Assembly: GCA_017983955.1 (NCBI GenBank)
Contig: JAGOAJ010000011.1
Location: 1-64,000 of the forward strand
Direction of reading: 5' to 3'
From: Burkholderiaceae bacterium
Lineage (GTDB): Bacteria; Pseudomonadota; Gammaproteobacteria; Burkholderiales; Burkholderiaceae_B
DNA length: 64,000 bases
Position 1 is the first letter of the stretch, and the number at the start of each line of letters is the position of its first letter. Below the pieces are notes generated by a model. It was given only the letters and a program-made list of their open reading frames with translations, did not search any database and was not told where the DNA came from. Shown here one piece after another: positions 26,298 to 35,483 of the stretch. Position numbers and translations under genes: made by a program.

Positions 26298-27134
26298 TTA
26301 GCCCTTGAACACATACTGATTCAAATAATTGCGAAAATCCTTGGACGTTTTAGCGCTCTGCGCGTACATCGTCATGTGTTCAACATCAGTTGAGTGCTCA
26401 TTGCCCAGAAAAATCGGGTATGTGCCATGCTCGACTTGAGTGGTCGCCCGCAAGTAGAAGGAAGCGATGGTTGATGGTGCAAGCTTGGAGTCTTCAAGCA
26501 GGTTGCCGTCGTATAGCTTCTCGAAAGTTACCAATACGTTTTTTGCAGCTTGCGCCATTGCCTTAACCTCAAAGTTTTTACCGATCCAGACATTTCCGTA
26601 ACGGTCACCGTATCGCGCATGGAAAAGTAAAAATTCCGGTTGATACGCCGGTATCAAAACGATAGGGTCCACCCCTGTATCAAGATCGAAAGGATTGTTT
26701 ATGATCCTCCATTCACGGTGAACCTTTAGCACGTCAGAACCGAGCAAACCACGAATAGGCATAAACGGCAGACCTTTTTGGGCCGCCGCAATTGAGGCAT
26801 GAAAAGCGGGGCACGTTGTGTCAATTACTTTAAGCGTACCGGCTGTGATCGCTGCGCGAAATCTGGGCGCCAGCCCAAAATCACCCAGAATAATGCCGGG
26901 GCACTCTATGGTGTCGACCACGCCCGCACCAATTAATAGGTCACTGACATAGCCGGTCGGTGGTCCGCCTATGATTTTCAAATGCGTCTTCCCTTGCCGA
27001 ATAATTTCTCGCGCAGCCTCACCCGGTGACCCCCCGTAATCAGCAGGCAGTGCCAGCGTCGCGCCGTTCGGTATTAAATTTATAAGCTCAGACAAGCTAT
27101 CAAGAACAATTGAATCAATCGAATCTATATTCAC
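26298..27134 (-). CDS. Class I CoA-transferase-like alpha subunit (GctA/IpdA-like)
   Basis: A 278-residue alpha subunit. It has the N-terminal GATLALPADYGGSPGEAARE in place of the usual glycine-rich CoA site, and a later FLLFHARYGDRYGNVWIGK, resembling the conserved HxxxxDxxGN segment. It lies 12 bp upstream of the beta subunit on the same strand, so they form a heteromer. Homologues are glutaconate/3-oxoadipate CoA-transferases and the IpdAB hydrolase. The choice between transfer and hydrolysis depends on the beta subunit, which lacks the usual glutamate. Confidence 0.8.
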   Translation of the reverse strand: MNIDSIDSIVLDSLSELINLIPNGATLALPADYGGSPGEAAREIIRQGKTHLKIIGGPPTGYVSDLLIGAGVVDTIECPGIILGDFGLAPRFRAAITAGTLKVIDTTCPAFHASIAAAQKGLPFMPIRGLLGSDVLKVHREWRIINNPFDLDTGVDPIVLIPAYQPEFLLFHARYGDRYGNVWIGKNFEVKAMAQAAKNVLVTFEKLYDGNLLEDSKLAPSTIASFYLRATTQVEHGTYPIFLGNEHSTDVEHMTMYAQSAKTSKDFRNYLNQYVFKG

Positions 27135-27179
27135 GATGTTTCACCTCGATTACGAAAATATTTTGCAAATATGGCTTAG

Positions 27180-28310
27180 TTAAATATCTCGGGCGATAAT
27201 CTCTTTCATTATTTCATTTGTGCCCCCGAAAATTGAATAGACGCGGGAGTCAACCCAAGCCTTGCCAATCAAATAATCTGCCATAAAGCCATTGCCTCCA
27301 AAAACTTGTAGCAGTTCATCTAGAAGAGCAGTAACTTTTTCGGTCGCATTCAGCTTAACGATCGCAGCCTCGACACTGCTGATCTTTCCGCTCATATGCA
27401 CCGAAATGTAATGCGCAACCATAATTTTCAGCATTTCAGTCTGCGCTTTAACGTGTGCAAGCAAAAATTTCGTATTTTGAAAATCAAACAACGCCTGACC
27501 AAAAGCCCGTCTGTCTTTGGCATACGTAATTGTTTCGTCGAGCATGGCTTCCAATACAGCAACGGCCCGAATTGCAATTAAAAGACGCTCTTGAGGCAGG
27601 TTGTCCATCATGTGGAAAAAGCCACCGTCTTCGTTCCCAATTAAGTTTTCTTTGGGAACAATTATGTTTTGCATGGATAGTTCCGAAGTATCTTGAGCCG
27701 AAAATCCGATTTTATTTAACGGCTTCGATTTGGTTAGACCTTCGACGGTTGACTCTATCGCAATTAACGAGATGCCTTTCACGCCCTTTTGTTTATCAGT
27801 CTTGCAGGCTGTGACAATTAGGTCTGAATTAATACCATTACTTATAAAGGTTTTTTGACCATTTATCAGATACGTTGAGTCTTTAAGTACTGCTGATGTT
27901 GTGATGGCTTTTAGATCAGAGCCCGCGTTTGGCTCTGTCATAGCAATTGCGGCTATCAGTTCTCCGGATGCCATTTTTGGTAGCCACTTTTTCTTTTGTT
28001 TTTCAGTACCGAACTTGCTGATGTAGGGCGCTACCACCATTGAGTGCACGGGAAACCCAGGCCCTGTCGCATTTACTCGCATAAGCTCCTGAACAACGAT
28101 GGCCTCGTGAACAAAGTCGCCACCCGGGCCACCATACTCTTCAGGAACGCTGCAACATAAAAGACCAGCATCACCGGCCTTGCGCCAAACGTCGCGCGGT
28201 ACTATGCCTTGCTTTTCCCATTCGGGGTGATGTGGTGCTACTTCGCGTTCCACAAAACGACGAACTTGCACACGAAACTCTTCATGGTGATCTTCGTAAA
28301 TTGCTGCCAT
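27180..28310 (-). CDS. Acyl-CoA dehydrogenase
   Basis: A 376-residue flavoprotein, close to the standard family length and first structural gene after the IclR regulator. FAD/substrate motifs AMTEPNAGSDLKA and the C-terminal FGGTNEIMKEIIAR are clear. The medium-chain catalytic Glu position (YEGT) is Gly here, but a glutamate occurs in LPQERLLIA, the location used by isovaleryl-CoA and long-chain dehydrogenases. It should introduce an alpha-beta double bond in an acyl-CoA and pass electrons to ETF. Branched substrates fit the racemase-like gene downstream (inference). Confidence 0.92.
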   Translation of the reverse strand: MAAIYEDHHEEFRVQVRRFVEREVAPHHPEWEKQGIVPRDVWRKAGDAGLLCCSVPEEYGGPGGDFVHEAIVVQELMRVNATGPGFPVHSMVVAPYISKFGTEKQKKKWLPKMASGELIAAIAMTEPNAGSDLKAITTSAVLKDSTYLINGQKTFISNGINSDLIVTACKTDKQKGVKGISLIAIESTVEGLTKSKPLNKIGFSAQDTSELSMQNIIVPKENLIGNEDGGFFHMMDNLPQERLLIAIRAVAVLEAMLDETITYAKDRRAFGQALFDFQNTKFLLAHVKAQTEMLKIMVAHYISVHMSGKISSVEAAIVKLNATEKVTALLDELLQVFGGNGFMADYLIGKAWVDSRVYSIFGGTNEIMKEIIARDI

Positions 28311-28413
28311 ATCGCTCCCAGTATATTTCTGTTAGTTGTTCGCTTTCAATTTCCCGGCTATCTTTCCGTGCTCCCACTACATGTTTATATAAAACACGAT
28401 TTTTTACTTTATC

Positions 28414-29160
28414 TTAATCATCCTCACATCCCAACTGCGAGGATATTTTTTTCGATATTACTATTAATTCTTCTGTTATTTCTTTGGTCTTTTCTGGTGT
28501 AAATCGGTAAACAGGACCTGATAATCCGAAGCCCCATACGTTACCCAAACCATCACGTATAGATACTGCTATGCCATATATTTCCGATCGCCATTCACCG
28601 GCATTTATTGCGAACCCTTGCGTGCGAACCTGTTCAAGCTCTTGTTTTAATGACTCCAAGGTTTGGTGAGTGCGATTAGTGTGCGGTTCCAGTCGTGGAA
28701 TGCATAAATCGACATACGAGTTTTCATGCGTCGCCAATAACGCTTTGCCAGTAGCTACTGCATATGCCGGAGCACGTCCGCCAATTCTTGAATAAGCAAT
28801 AAGTGGGTGTATCCCGTCCATCTTGTCTATGTAAATTACTTCACTACCATCCAATATGGATAAGTGTATGGTTTCACCGAACTGCTTTAATAATTTGTAC
28901 TTGTATGGAGACAATATTTTTTTAATGTCAGTGCCATCCAAATGCCGGGCGCCAAGTGCGAGGATTTTTTTTGTACATTTGTACGTTCCGTCGTCATTCC
29001 GTTCTACATAACCGGTATAAATCAAGGTCTGCAGTGTTCTATGTATGTTGCTGCGACTCAGATCTAATCGACTGGTTAATGTCGCAAGCGTATTGTCCGG
29101 CTCACGCGATTGGGCCAAATATTCCAATACTCGCAATCCCTTAAGAAGTGTTTTATCCAT
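28414..29160 (-). CDS. IclR family transcriptional regulator
   Basis: A 248-residue regulator from the ATG of MDKTLLKGLRVLE; an ATG 63 nt upstream would add a polar extension. The N-terminal winged helix includes TLATLTSRLDLSRSNIHRTL, and the C-terminal effector domain includes YSRIGGRAPAYAVATGKALL, both characteristic. It is encoded just upstream of, and on the same strand as, the acyl-CoA dehydrogenase, and probably controls the whole 18.2-28.3 kb cluster in response to a pathway acid. Two inverted repeats upstream may be its autoregulatory site. Confidence 0.9.
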   Translation of the reverse strand: MDKTLLKGLRVLEYLAQSREPDNTLATLTSRLDLSRSNIHRTLQTLIYTGYVERNDDGTYKCTKKILALGARHLDGTDIKKILSPYKYKLLKQFGETIHLSILDGSEVIYIDKMDGIHPLIAYSRIGGRAPAYAVATGKALLATHENSYVDLCIPRLEPHTNRTHQTLESLKQELEQVRTQGFAINAGEWRSEIYGIAVSIRDGLGNVWGFGLSGPVYRFTPEKTKEITEELIVISKKISSQLGCEDD

Positions 29161-29272
29161 AATTACTGGTACATCCACTGACTGGTCCGGTGTGTGGCAT
29201 TTCGGCTGCCTCGGAGGATGCATGTTTGTGATTCATTTCTACGTCTGTCCTTTCGGTAGGGTAACTATTCTG

Positions 29273-29307
29273 TCCCACTATTTGGGATATGCAATCCATT
29301 AAATGGA
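29273..29307. promoter_or_regulatory. Candidate IclR operator: two inverted repeats
   Basis: Upstream of the IclR gene are TCCCA-N5-TGGGA (29273-29287) and TCCATT-A-AATGGA (29295-29307), both perfect, in an AT-rich stretch. Their centres are about 21 bp apart, two helical turns, which fits the tetrameric binding of IclR proteins. Assignment to this regulator rests on position and symmetry only. Confidence 0.5.
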
Positions 29308-29374
29308 ATTTAACATTATTTTGTACTTATGCGCACTAGGGTTTTTACTTAAATTCGAATATATAACGAGCTAA

Positions 29375-29521
29375 TCCACTTGGCCTTTCGGAGTTTTTCA
29401 TGAAGGCCTCACATTGCCCATGAACGATTGGGAAGCAGAGAATGGCCCGGAATATGTCAGTTCGGCCTTGATACAGTGGACCGAACAGCGCTACACCACA
29501 GCAAACTATCAAGACCATTGA
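29375..29521 (+). pseudogene. Possible coding remnant or short peptide in a 380-bp gap
   Basis: The 29224-29609 gap has no full gene. An open stretch here of 48 codons ends in TGA and translates with protein-like composition (WPFGVFHEGLTLPMNDWEAE, then SSALIQWTEQRYTTANYQDH). It lacks a convincing ribosome-binding site; the only ATG would give 33 residues. It may be the tail of a gene lost when the AT-rich cluster inserted next to the SDR gene. I recognise no family. Confidence 0.3.
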
Positions 29522-29609
29522 GGTTAAACTCGCCCCACGCAGATTCATCCTGACGCTGCTTGCGGCACAGGCACAGAAAAAGACTTAAGAACAATTTGGA
29601 GACAATGCT

Positions 29610-30398
29610 GTGAACATCGAATTAAAAAATAAAGTGGTACTGATCACAGGTGGCAGCAAAGGGATAGGTCTGGCCTGCGCAGAAGCATTCGCTCGTGCGG
29701 GTGCACGTGTGGCAATTGCCTCACGCAACGCTGAAAACCTAACCGCAGCACAGCAGCACCTGGAACGCAGCGGCATTAATGTACATACCCATATGGCAGA
29801 TTTATGCGACGCTGATCTAGCCGTTAATTTGGTGGCAGACGTTGAAAAAGCATTAGGACCAATCGATATCCTGATCAATTCTGCGGGCGCCGCCAAGCGT
29901 TACCCGCCCGTCTCGCTGACACCACAAGCCTGGGTTGACGCGATGAATGCAAAATACTTCACGTATATAAATGCCATGGATGCTGCCCTGAAGGGCATGG
30001 TACAGCGCCGCCAAGGCGCAATCGTCAACATCATCGGCGCAGGCGGAAAAACGCCAAGTCCCGTGCACTTGCCAGGCGGCGCTGCAAACGCCGCATTAAT
30101 GCTGGCAACCACCGGTCTGGCTTCGGCTTGGGCATCACACGGCATTCGTATAAACGGCATTAATCCTGGGTCAACCAACACTGACCGCGTACAAGGCGCC
30201 ATTGACGCCGAAGCACAGCTAAGTGGCAAAACCGCCGATCAGGTTTTCGATGCAATGAAGCAGCGGATTCCGATGGGCCGGCTGGCGCAACCAGAAGAAA
30301 TCGCTAATGTTGCCGTGTTTTTGGCATCGGACCTGGCCAGCTACGTGACGGGGACTATCATCACCATGGATGGTGCGGCACACCCCTCTGTAGTGTGA
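29610..30398 (+). CDS. SDR family oxidoreductase lacking the Tyr-x3-Lys motif
   Basis: A 262-residue Rossmann protein. The cofactor motif VLITGGSKGIG and the NSAG motif are normal, as is the C-terminal GRLAQPEEIANVAVFLASDL. The catalytic YxxxK position reads GGAAN in HLPGGAANAALMLATTGLA, so both tyrosine and lysine are absent, and the usual serine is in a glycine-rich segment (IIGAGG). It may bind NAD(P) with a different mechanism or act as a non-classical lyase or reductase. The GTG start has TTTGGAG upstream. It converges on glmS, with 9 bp between them. Confidence 0.85.
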   Translation: MNIELKNKVVLITGGSKGIGLACAEAFARAGARVAIASRNAENLTAAQQHLERSGINVHTHMADLCDADLAVNLVADVEKALGPIDILINSAGAAKRYPPVSLTPQAWVDAMNAKYFTYINAMDAALKGMVQRRQGAIVNIIGAGGKTPSPVHLPGGAANAALMLATTGLASAWASHGIRINGINPGSTNTDRVQGAIDAEAQLSGKTADQVFDAMKQRIPMGRLAQPEEIANVAVFLASDLASYVTGTIITMDGAAHPSVV

Positions 30399-30407
30399 CG
30401 CCCCTCC

Positions 30408-32240
30408 CTACTCCACCGTCACACTCTTAGCCAAATTCCTGGGCTTGTCCACATCCGTGCCCCTGACGCACGCCGTGTGATACGCCAATAACTGCAACGG
30501 TATCGTATGCAATATGGGTGACAGTTTCCCGTAGTTTTCCGGCATGCGTATAACGTGAATGTCGTCGCTGGCTTCAATTTTGGTGTCAGCGTCGGCAAAT
30601 ACGTACAGTTCACCGCCACGGGCGTGAACTTCCTGCATGTTGGATTTCAGCTTTTCCAGCAGTTCGTCACGTGGGGCAATAGTCACCACTGGCATGTGGT
30701 CGGTGACCAGGGCCAACGGACCATGCTTCAGTTCGCCAGCGGGGTAGCCTTCGGCATGTATATAACTGATTTCCTTAAGCTTTAAAGCGCCCTCCATGGC
30801 GATGGGGAAGTGCATGCCGCGGCCCAGGAACAGGGCATTTTCTTTGCTGGCAAAGCGGTCGCCCCAGGCGATGATTTGCGGCTCTAACGCCAGCACGGCG
30901 GCGATGGCTACTGGCAGGTGACGTAGTGCTTTCAGGTAGTCCTGTTCGCGCTCTTCGGTCAATTGTCCTTTGGTTTGGGCCAAGGCCAATGCCAGCAGGA
31001 ATAATGCCGTTAATTGGGTGATGAAGGCTTTAGTGGATGCGACCCCTATTTCCATGCCTGCGCGGGTAATAAAGGCCAACTTGCATTCACGCACCATGGC
31101 GCTGGTGGCGACGTTGCACACGGTCAGGCTGTGTTGCATGCCCAGGCTGTGGGCGTGCTTCAGGGCAGCCAGGGTATCGGCGGTTTCGCCGGACTGCGAA
31201 ATGGTAACCACCAAAGTGCGCGGGTTGGGCACGCTGTCACGGTAGCGATATTCGCTGGCAATTTCGACGTTAACCGGGATTTTTGCCAGGGATTCTATCC
31301 AGTATCGGGCGGTTAGACCGGCATAGTAGCTGGTGCCGCAGGCCAATATCAATACATTGTCGATATCGTTAAATACTTTATAGGCCTGGTCACCAAACAG
31401 GTCTGGGCTGATGTTTTCTATATTTTGCAGGGTGTCGGCGACGGCGCGTGGCTGCTCGAAGATTTCTTTCTGCATGTAATGGCGATACGGGCCCAGGTCG
31501 GCAGCGGCGGTATGCAGGTGTACGGTATGCACTTTGCGATCCACGGCCTGGCCAGCGCTATCGGTAATCCAGACACGGGCCAATTGCAGGTCGACCATGT
31601 CGCCATCTTCCAGATAAATAATCTGGTCGGTGGTGCCCGCCAGCGCCAGGGCGTCGGACGCCAGGAAGTTTTCGTTGACACCGCAACCTACCACCAGCGG
31701 CGAACCGTGACGGGCGCCGACCACACGGTGGGGTTCGTCGCGACAGAATACGGCGATGGCATAGGCACCTTTCAGGCGGCTAATGGCTTGCTGCACGGCT
31801 TGAAACAGATCCCCATTGTATGAATGATCTACCAAGTGGGCGATCACTTCAGTGTCGGTCTGGCTTAGGAAGATATAACCAGCGGTCTGCAATTCAGCAC
31901 GCAATTCGTCGTGGTTTTCTATGATGCCATTGTGAACCAGGGCAATCCGGGGGGTGCTGGAGCCAAGGCCGGAAAAGTGGGGATGAGCATTGTGTGTGGC
32001 AGGCGCGCCATGGGTGGCCCAACGGGTATGGGCAATGCCAGTGAAGCCGCTAAGCTGTTCACGGGCTACTTCCAGCTCCAGCTCAGCTACACGGTCGGTG
32101 CTACGCGCTCGGCGCAGCTCACCATCGGCATGCAAGGCAATACCGCAGGAATCGTAGCCCCGGTATTCCAAGCGCTTAAGGCCTTCAAGAAGGATGGGGG
32201 TGATGTCGCGTTGAGCGACTGCGCCGACTATGCCACACAT
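30408..32240 (-). CDS. glmS: Glutamine--fructose-6-phosphate aminotransferase (isomerizing)
   Basis: A 610-residue cytoplasmic enzyme making glucosamine-6-phosphate from fructose-6-phosphate and glutamine, the first step to UDP-GlcNAc for peptidoglycan and LPS. The N-terminus [12 protein letters not shown] supplies the nucleophilic Cys after Met removal. The amidotransferase domain has HTRWATHG and [12 protein letters not shown]. Two SIS domains follow ([25 protein letters not shown]), and the C-terminus NLAKSVTVE is conserved. glmU, for later steps, lies at 35483. It is divergent from an Lrp-type regulator over a 155-bp AT-rich region. No glmS ribozyme-type leader is apparent. Confidence 0.98.
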   Translation of the reverse strand: MCGIVGAVAQRDITPILLEGLKRLEYRGYDSCGIALHADGELRRARSTDRVAELELEVAREQLSGFTGIAHTRWATHGAPATHNAHPHFSGLGSSTPRIALVHNGIIENHDELRAELQTAGYIFLSQTDTEVIAHLVDHSYNGDLFQAVQQAISRLKGAYAIAVFCRDEPHRVVGARHGSPLVVGCGVNENFLASDALALAGTTDQIIYLEDGDMVDLQLARVWITDSAGQAVDRKVHTVHLHTAAADLGPYRHYMQKEIFEQPRAVADTLQNIENISPDLFGDQAYKVFNDIDNVLILACGTSYYAGLTARYWIESLAKIPVNVEIASEYRYRDSVPNPRTLVVTISQSGETADTLAALKHAHSLGMQHSLTVCNVATSAMVRECKLAFITRAGMEIGVASTKAFITQLTALFLLALALAQTKGQLTEEREQDYLKALRHLPVAIAAVLALEPQIIAWGDRFASKENALFLGRGMHFPIAMEGALKLKEISYIHAEGYPAGELKHGPLALVTDHMPVVTIAPRDELLEKLKSNMQEVHARGGELYVFADADTKIEASDDIHVIRMPENYGKLSPILHTIPLQLLAYHTACVRGTDVDKPRNLAKSVTVE

Positions 32241-32395
32241 GGACCTACTCCTGCTAATTTGGAAGATGGTCTATTGTGTCGCACGCAGAAAGAAATTAGA
32301 TTTCATATTTCCATCGAATATGATATTTTATTTCTATCGATCATCCCAGTGAAATATAATTTCATAGAATGATATAAATTCCGATACGTGGACTT

Positions 32396-32890
32396 ATGAC
32401 GCCCAACATTACCTTAGATGAACTGGACCTGCGCATACTGGAACAGCTGCAGTCCGACAGCTCGCTGACCAACCTGGATTTGGCTGAAAAAGTACACGCT
32501 ACACCCCCCACGTGCTTGCGTCGCGTAAGGCGTCTGACCAAGGCAGGTATTATTCAAAAGCAGGTAGCTATTCTGGACCCTGCCAAGCTAGGCAGCGGCC
32601 TGACTGCGATCATAGAAATTACCCTGGACAGACAAAGCACAGAGCACATTGAACAGTTCCAGGCCAAAGCCCATACAGAAGCCGCCATTTTGCAGTGCTA
32701 TCGGGTGTCTCCGGGGCCGGACTTTATTATTATTGCTCAGTTACCCGATATGGCGGCCTACCATGCGATGGCGCACCGGGTGTTTACATCGGACGCCAAT
32801 GTCCGTAATGTACGCAGCTTTTTTTCTATACATCGCAGCAAGTTCGACACCCGTATCGATTTGCCGCACAAGCTTTCGACTAGATCTTAA
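32396..32890 (+). CDS. Lrp/AsnC family transcriptional regulator
   Basis: A 164-residue feast/famine regulator. The N-terminal helix-turn-helix (LDLRILEQLQSDSSLTNLDL then HATPPTCLRRVRRLTKAGII) and C-terminal RAM domain (AILQCYRVSPGPDFIIIAQL) are both complete. It diverges from glmS across a region rich in A/T with several partial inverted repeats, where it may act on both genes (inference). Its stop overlaps the convergent glycosyltransferase stop by 4 bp. Confidence 0.92.
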   Translation: MTPNITLDELDLRILEQLQSDSSLTNLDLAEKVHATPPTCLRRVRRLTKAGIIQKQVAILDPAKLGSGLTAIIEITLDRQSTEHIEQFQAKAHTEAAILQCYRVSPGPDFIIIAQLPDMAAYHAMAHRVFTSDANVRNVRSFFSIHRSKFDTRIDLPHKLSTRS

Positions 32891-34032
32891 GCAGCGACAT
32901 ACGCCTTCAGATAGCGTCTGGCCATGACATTAACGTCGTGTTCGCTGCGCACATAGCGATAGGCTTTATCGACCAGGCTATGGCGTAATTCGCTGTCGTC
33001 CAGTAAACGCAGTATGGCTGCTGCAAGGGCGTCATAATCACCGATAGCGCACAGCAGGCCACGCCCGTGCGCCAGACTTTCTTTCAGCCCGCCCGCATCG
33101 GTGGACACCACAGGCACTTGGTATAAAAAAGCGTCCAGCACACTGGTACCTAAGGCCTCGGACTGCGAGCTTAGAACAAATACATCCATTAGTCGGTAGA
33201 TGTCTTCGATAGCACGATGAAAGCCCGCAAAAATATAGTGCTGCTCCAGCCCCAAATCGTGTACTAATTCACGCGCGGCATATTCTATATCACCGCCAGA
33301 ACCCAGATGCAGAAACACGAAATCATCACGCACCTGGCGCACTGCATGAACAGCGCGTATCAGCGTCAAGGGGTCTTTTTCCGAACTCATGGCTGCCGCC
33401 GTCGCCAGCACAAAACGCTGACCGGGCTGATGCTGCCGGGGCACATCTGTTGACAAATCCAACAATGGATCCAGCGCCACTTCAAGTTGACGGGCAACAT
33501 CGCGCAGATGCTCGCTATCCAGAGGCTGATACTGAACCGCACTAGGTATAACAACCACTTCCAGCCCCAATCGCCTAGGCTCTGCCGCCGCCGCCTGGCT
33601 AATCGCCACCACCACATCAGCCTGTCGCCATTTCCAGCGTGTTTGCTGCTCGCGCGCGTGACTGACGGGGAAGGCTGTACGCCGTGTAAACACAATGCGC
33701 GCACGCAAAAAAGGCTTGAGCAAGGCCAGCCAGGTCATCATATTAGCGGTTTGAGCGTGCAAGACATCGAACTGACGGCCATAGCGCAACAGGGTGCCAC
33801 CTACAGCGGGTATGCCGGAACACGGGTACACCATGAAACCATCTGCCTGGGCACGACTGGCCAAGTCGCCACCCGCCCTGGCCAACAAGGCGACTTCGTG
33901 CCCAGCGGCGCGAAATTCCTGCATGGACAGCAAGGTCTGGCGTTCGCCGCCTCGCCAACCCCGCTCGAAGTTCAATTGCAGTATGCGCAGACGGGATCCC
34001 GTTGCATCGGTAGTCGGCACTACGGTAGTCAT
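32887..34032 (-). CDS. Glycosyltransferase family 4 protein
   Basis: A 381-residue GT-B fold transferase, probably cytoplasmic and acting on a surface glycan. The N-terminal acceptor domain begins LRILQLNFERGWRGGERQTL. The C-terminal donor domain has the retaining GT4 pattern: SEALGTSVLDAFLYQVPVVS (E-x7-E-like motif region) and TDAGGLKESLAHGRGLL. Its ATG overlaps the MFS stop as ATGA, so it is the last gene of a coupled glmU-MFS-GT series. The donor sugar is not identifiable; linkage to glmU hints at a UDP-sugar. Confidence 0.87.
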   Translation of the reverse strand: MTTVVPTTDATGSRLRILQLNFERGWRGGERQTLLSMQEFRAAGHEVALLARAGGDLASRAQADGFMVYPCSGIPAVGGTLLRYGRQFDVLHAQTANMMTWLALLKPFLRARIVFTRRTAFPVSHAREQQTRWKWRQADVVVAISQAAAAEPRRLGLEVVVIPSAVQYQPLDSEHLRDVARQLEVALDPLLDLSTDVPRQHQPGQRFVLATAAAMSSEKDPLTLIRAVHAVRQVRDDFVFLHLGSGGDIEYAARELVHDLGLEQHYIFAGFHRAIEDIYRLMDVFVLSSQSEALGTSVLDAFLYQVPVVSTDAGGLKESLAHGRGLLCAIGDYDALAAAILRLLDDSELRHSLVDKAYRYVRSEHDVNVMARRYLKAYVAA

Positions 34033-35483
34033 AATAGCTCCGGGTCAGCGGCCGGGTTCAGATAGCGCACCACGTTAATGGCGACGGCAGCCAGTGCGCA
34101 CGCCACTGCCACACCCATGCCCAACATAGGCCCATAGCCCTGACTAAGCCCAAAGCTTAACCCCACTAGTGCCGTGCCAAAGCTTTGGCCAAAGACCCGT
34201 GTAGTAGCTTGCAAGCCACCAGCGGCACCACTACGCTGGCGCGGCACTCCTGCCAGCAAGGCACGGTTATTGGGGGTCTGGAAAAACCCAAAGCCCACGC
34301 CGCTAAGCAGCATGGCAGCAAACAGCCAGGCAAATCCCGTATCGCCGGGAGCCACCATCAGCCATAGCAAGCCCAAAGCCATACTACCTGCGCCTATGCC
34401 GCACAACACGGCAATCGAAAATCGGCCTGATAAAAACCCCGCTACCGGCGCCATGACAGCCACTCCGATAGACCAAGCTCCCAGCATGATGCCGATATCG
34501 CCATAGGAATAACTCAAGGTCCTATGAAAATAAAAAGGTAAGGCTACAAACGCCGACATCTGCGACGCAAATGAAAAGGCCGATGCGCCTACCGCAAAAC
34601 GTATGGACATGACTCGCAGCAAATCCAACGGCACCAGCGGCGACACCTGGGTACGCGAACGATATAACAAGGCCCAACCTGCCAGCCCCGCCACCAACAG
34701 ACACAACAAGGCCATGATGGGCTCGCGGACCAGTGCCTCCAGACCAACTATCGCCAGGCCAAAGGCGGGCACGCCCAAAGCGGCAGCCACCCAATCAAAG
34801 CGAGTCGCAGCGCGTGGAATTTCCGGCAGGAAACGTATACCAGCGTAGGTCACCAGGCAAATTGGCACATTGACCAAGAATATCCATTGCCAGGAGGCTA
34901 TCTGCAAGATAAATGCCCCAGCGGCAGGGCCTATCACCGCCGTCAAACCAACCACCATGGCGTTAATGCTGATCCCCATGCCCAGCTTTTTCAAGGGATA
35001 GATATTGCGCACCAAGCCGCCGAACAAACACATCAGCATGGCAGCACCAAAGCCTTGGGCAATACGCGAGATCATCAAGGTCAACAGCGACCCAGCCAAA
35101 GCCGAGCCCACCGAGGCAATCATGAACAAGGTAATACCTGCAGTGAACAAGCGCCTGAAACCGATACGTTCTGCCACCGCCGACAAAGGCAGCAGCGACA
35201 CCACCACTGTCAGGTTATAGGCTATGACCACCCATACAACAGAAGCAGCATCTATACCCAGCTCCTGAGCTATCGCTGGCAGGGCTACATTCGACATGGT
35301 CGAATCCAGCACAGAAACTATCAGCGCCAGGCGCAATACCAGCGCCGCCCAATAACGTTGGGGGGTGGACAGCCCATCATGCGGCGCGACGCCAGCCCGG
35401 GCAGACGATTCCTTAGGCAGCCCGTCTGGCGGGCTGCCTATCGGGACCTGTGCGGTCTGAGCCGACTGGCCACGGTCTGGCAT
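34029..35483 (-). CDS. MFS transporter, DHA2/EmrB-like (14-TMS type)
   Basis: A 484-residue inner-membrane protein with numerous hydrophobic helices, probably 14. Family motifs include SVLDSTMSNVALPAIAQELG near the N-terminus (drug:H+ antiporter-2 motif) and AERIGFRRLFTAG (motif A). The start [12 protein letters not shown] is chosen because its ATG overlaps the glmU stop as TGATG; the longer frame begins inside glmU. It likely exports drugs or a metabolite. Coupling to glmU and a glycosyltransferase is unusual for a simple drug pump. Confidence 0.88.
   Translation of the reverse strand: MPDRGQSAQTAQVPIGSPPDGLPKESSARAGVAPHDGLSTPQRYWAALVLRLALIVSVLDSTMSNVALPAIAQELGIDAASVVWVVIAYNLTVVVSLLPLSAVAERIGFRRLFTAGITLFMIASVGSALAGSLLTLMISRIAQGFGAAMLMCLFGGLVRNIYPLKKLGMGISINAMVVGLTAVIGPAAGAFILQIASWQWIFLVNVPICLVTYAGIRFLPEIPRAATRFDWVAAALGVPAFGLAIVGLEALVREPIMALLCLLVAGLAGWALLYRSRTQVSPLVPLDLLRVMSIRFAVGASAFSFASQMSAFVALPFYFHRTLSYSYGDIGIMLGAWSIGVAVMAPVAGFLSGRFSIAVLCGIGAGSMALGLLWLMVAPGDTGFAWLFAAMLLSGVGFGFFQTPNNRALLAGVPRQRSGAAGGLQATTRVFGQSFGTALVGLSFGLSQGYGPMLGMGVAVACALAAVAINVVRYLNPAADPELL

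Noticed and set aside
29345-29548. 67-codon minus-strand frame with a hydrophobic stretch
   Set aside because: No ribosome-binding site; it is antisense to the protein-like plus-strand fragment at 29375-29521, which has the better composition.
32241-32395. AT-rich region with partial dyads considered as a glmS ribozyme/riboswitch leader
   Set aside because: No ribozyme-like pairing is evident and that element is a feature of Gram-positive glmS genes; the region fits a simple divergent promoter.
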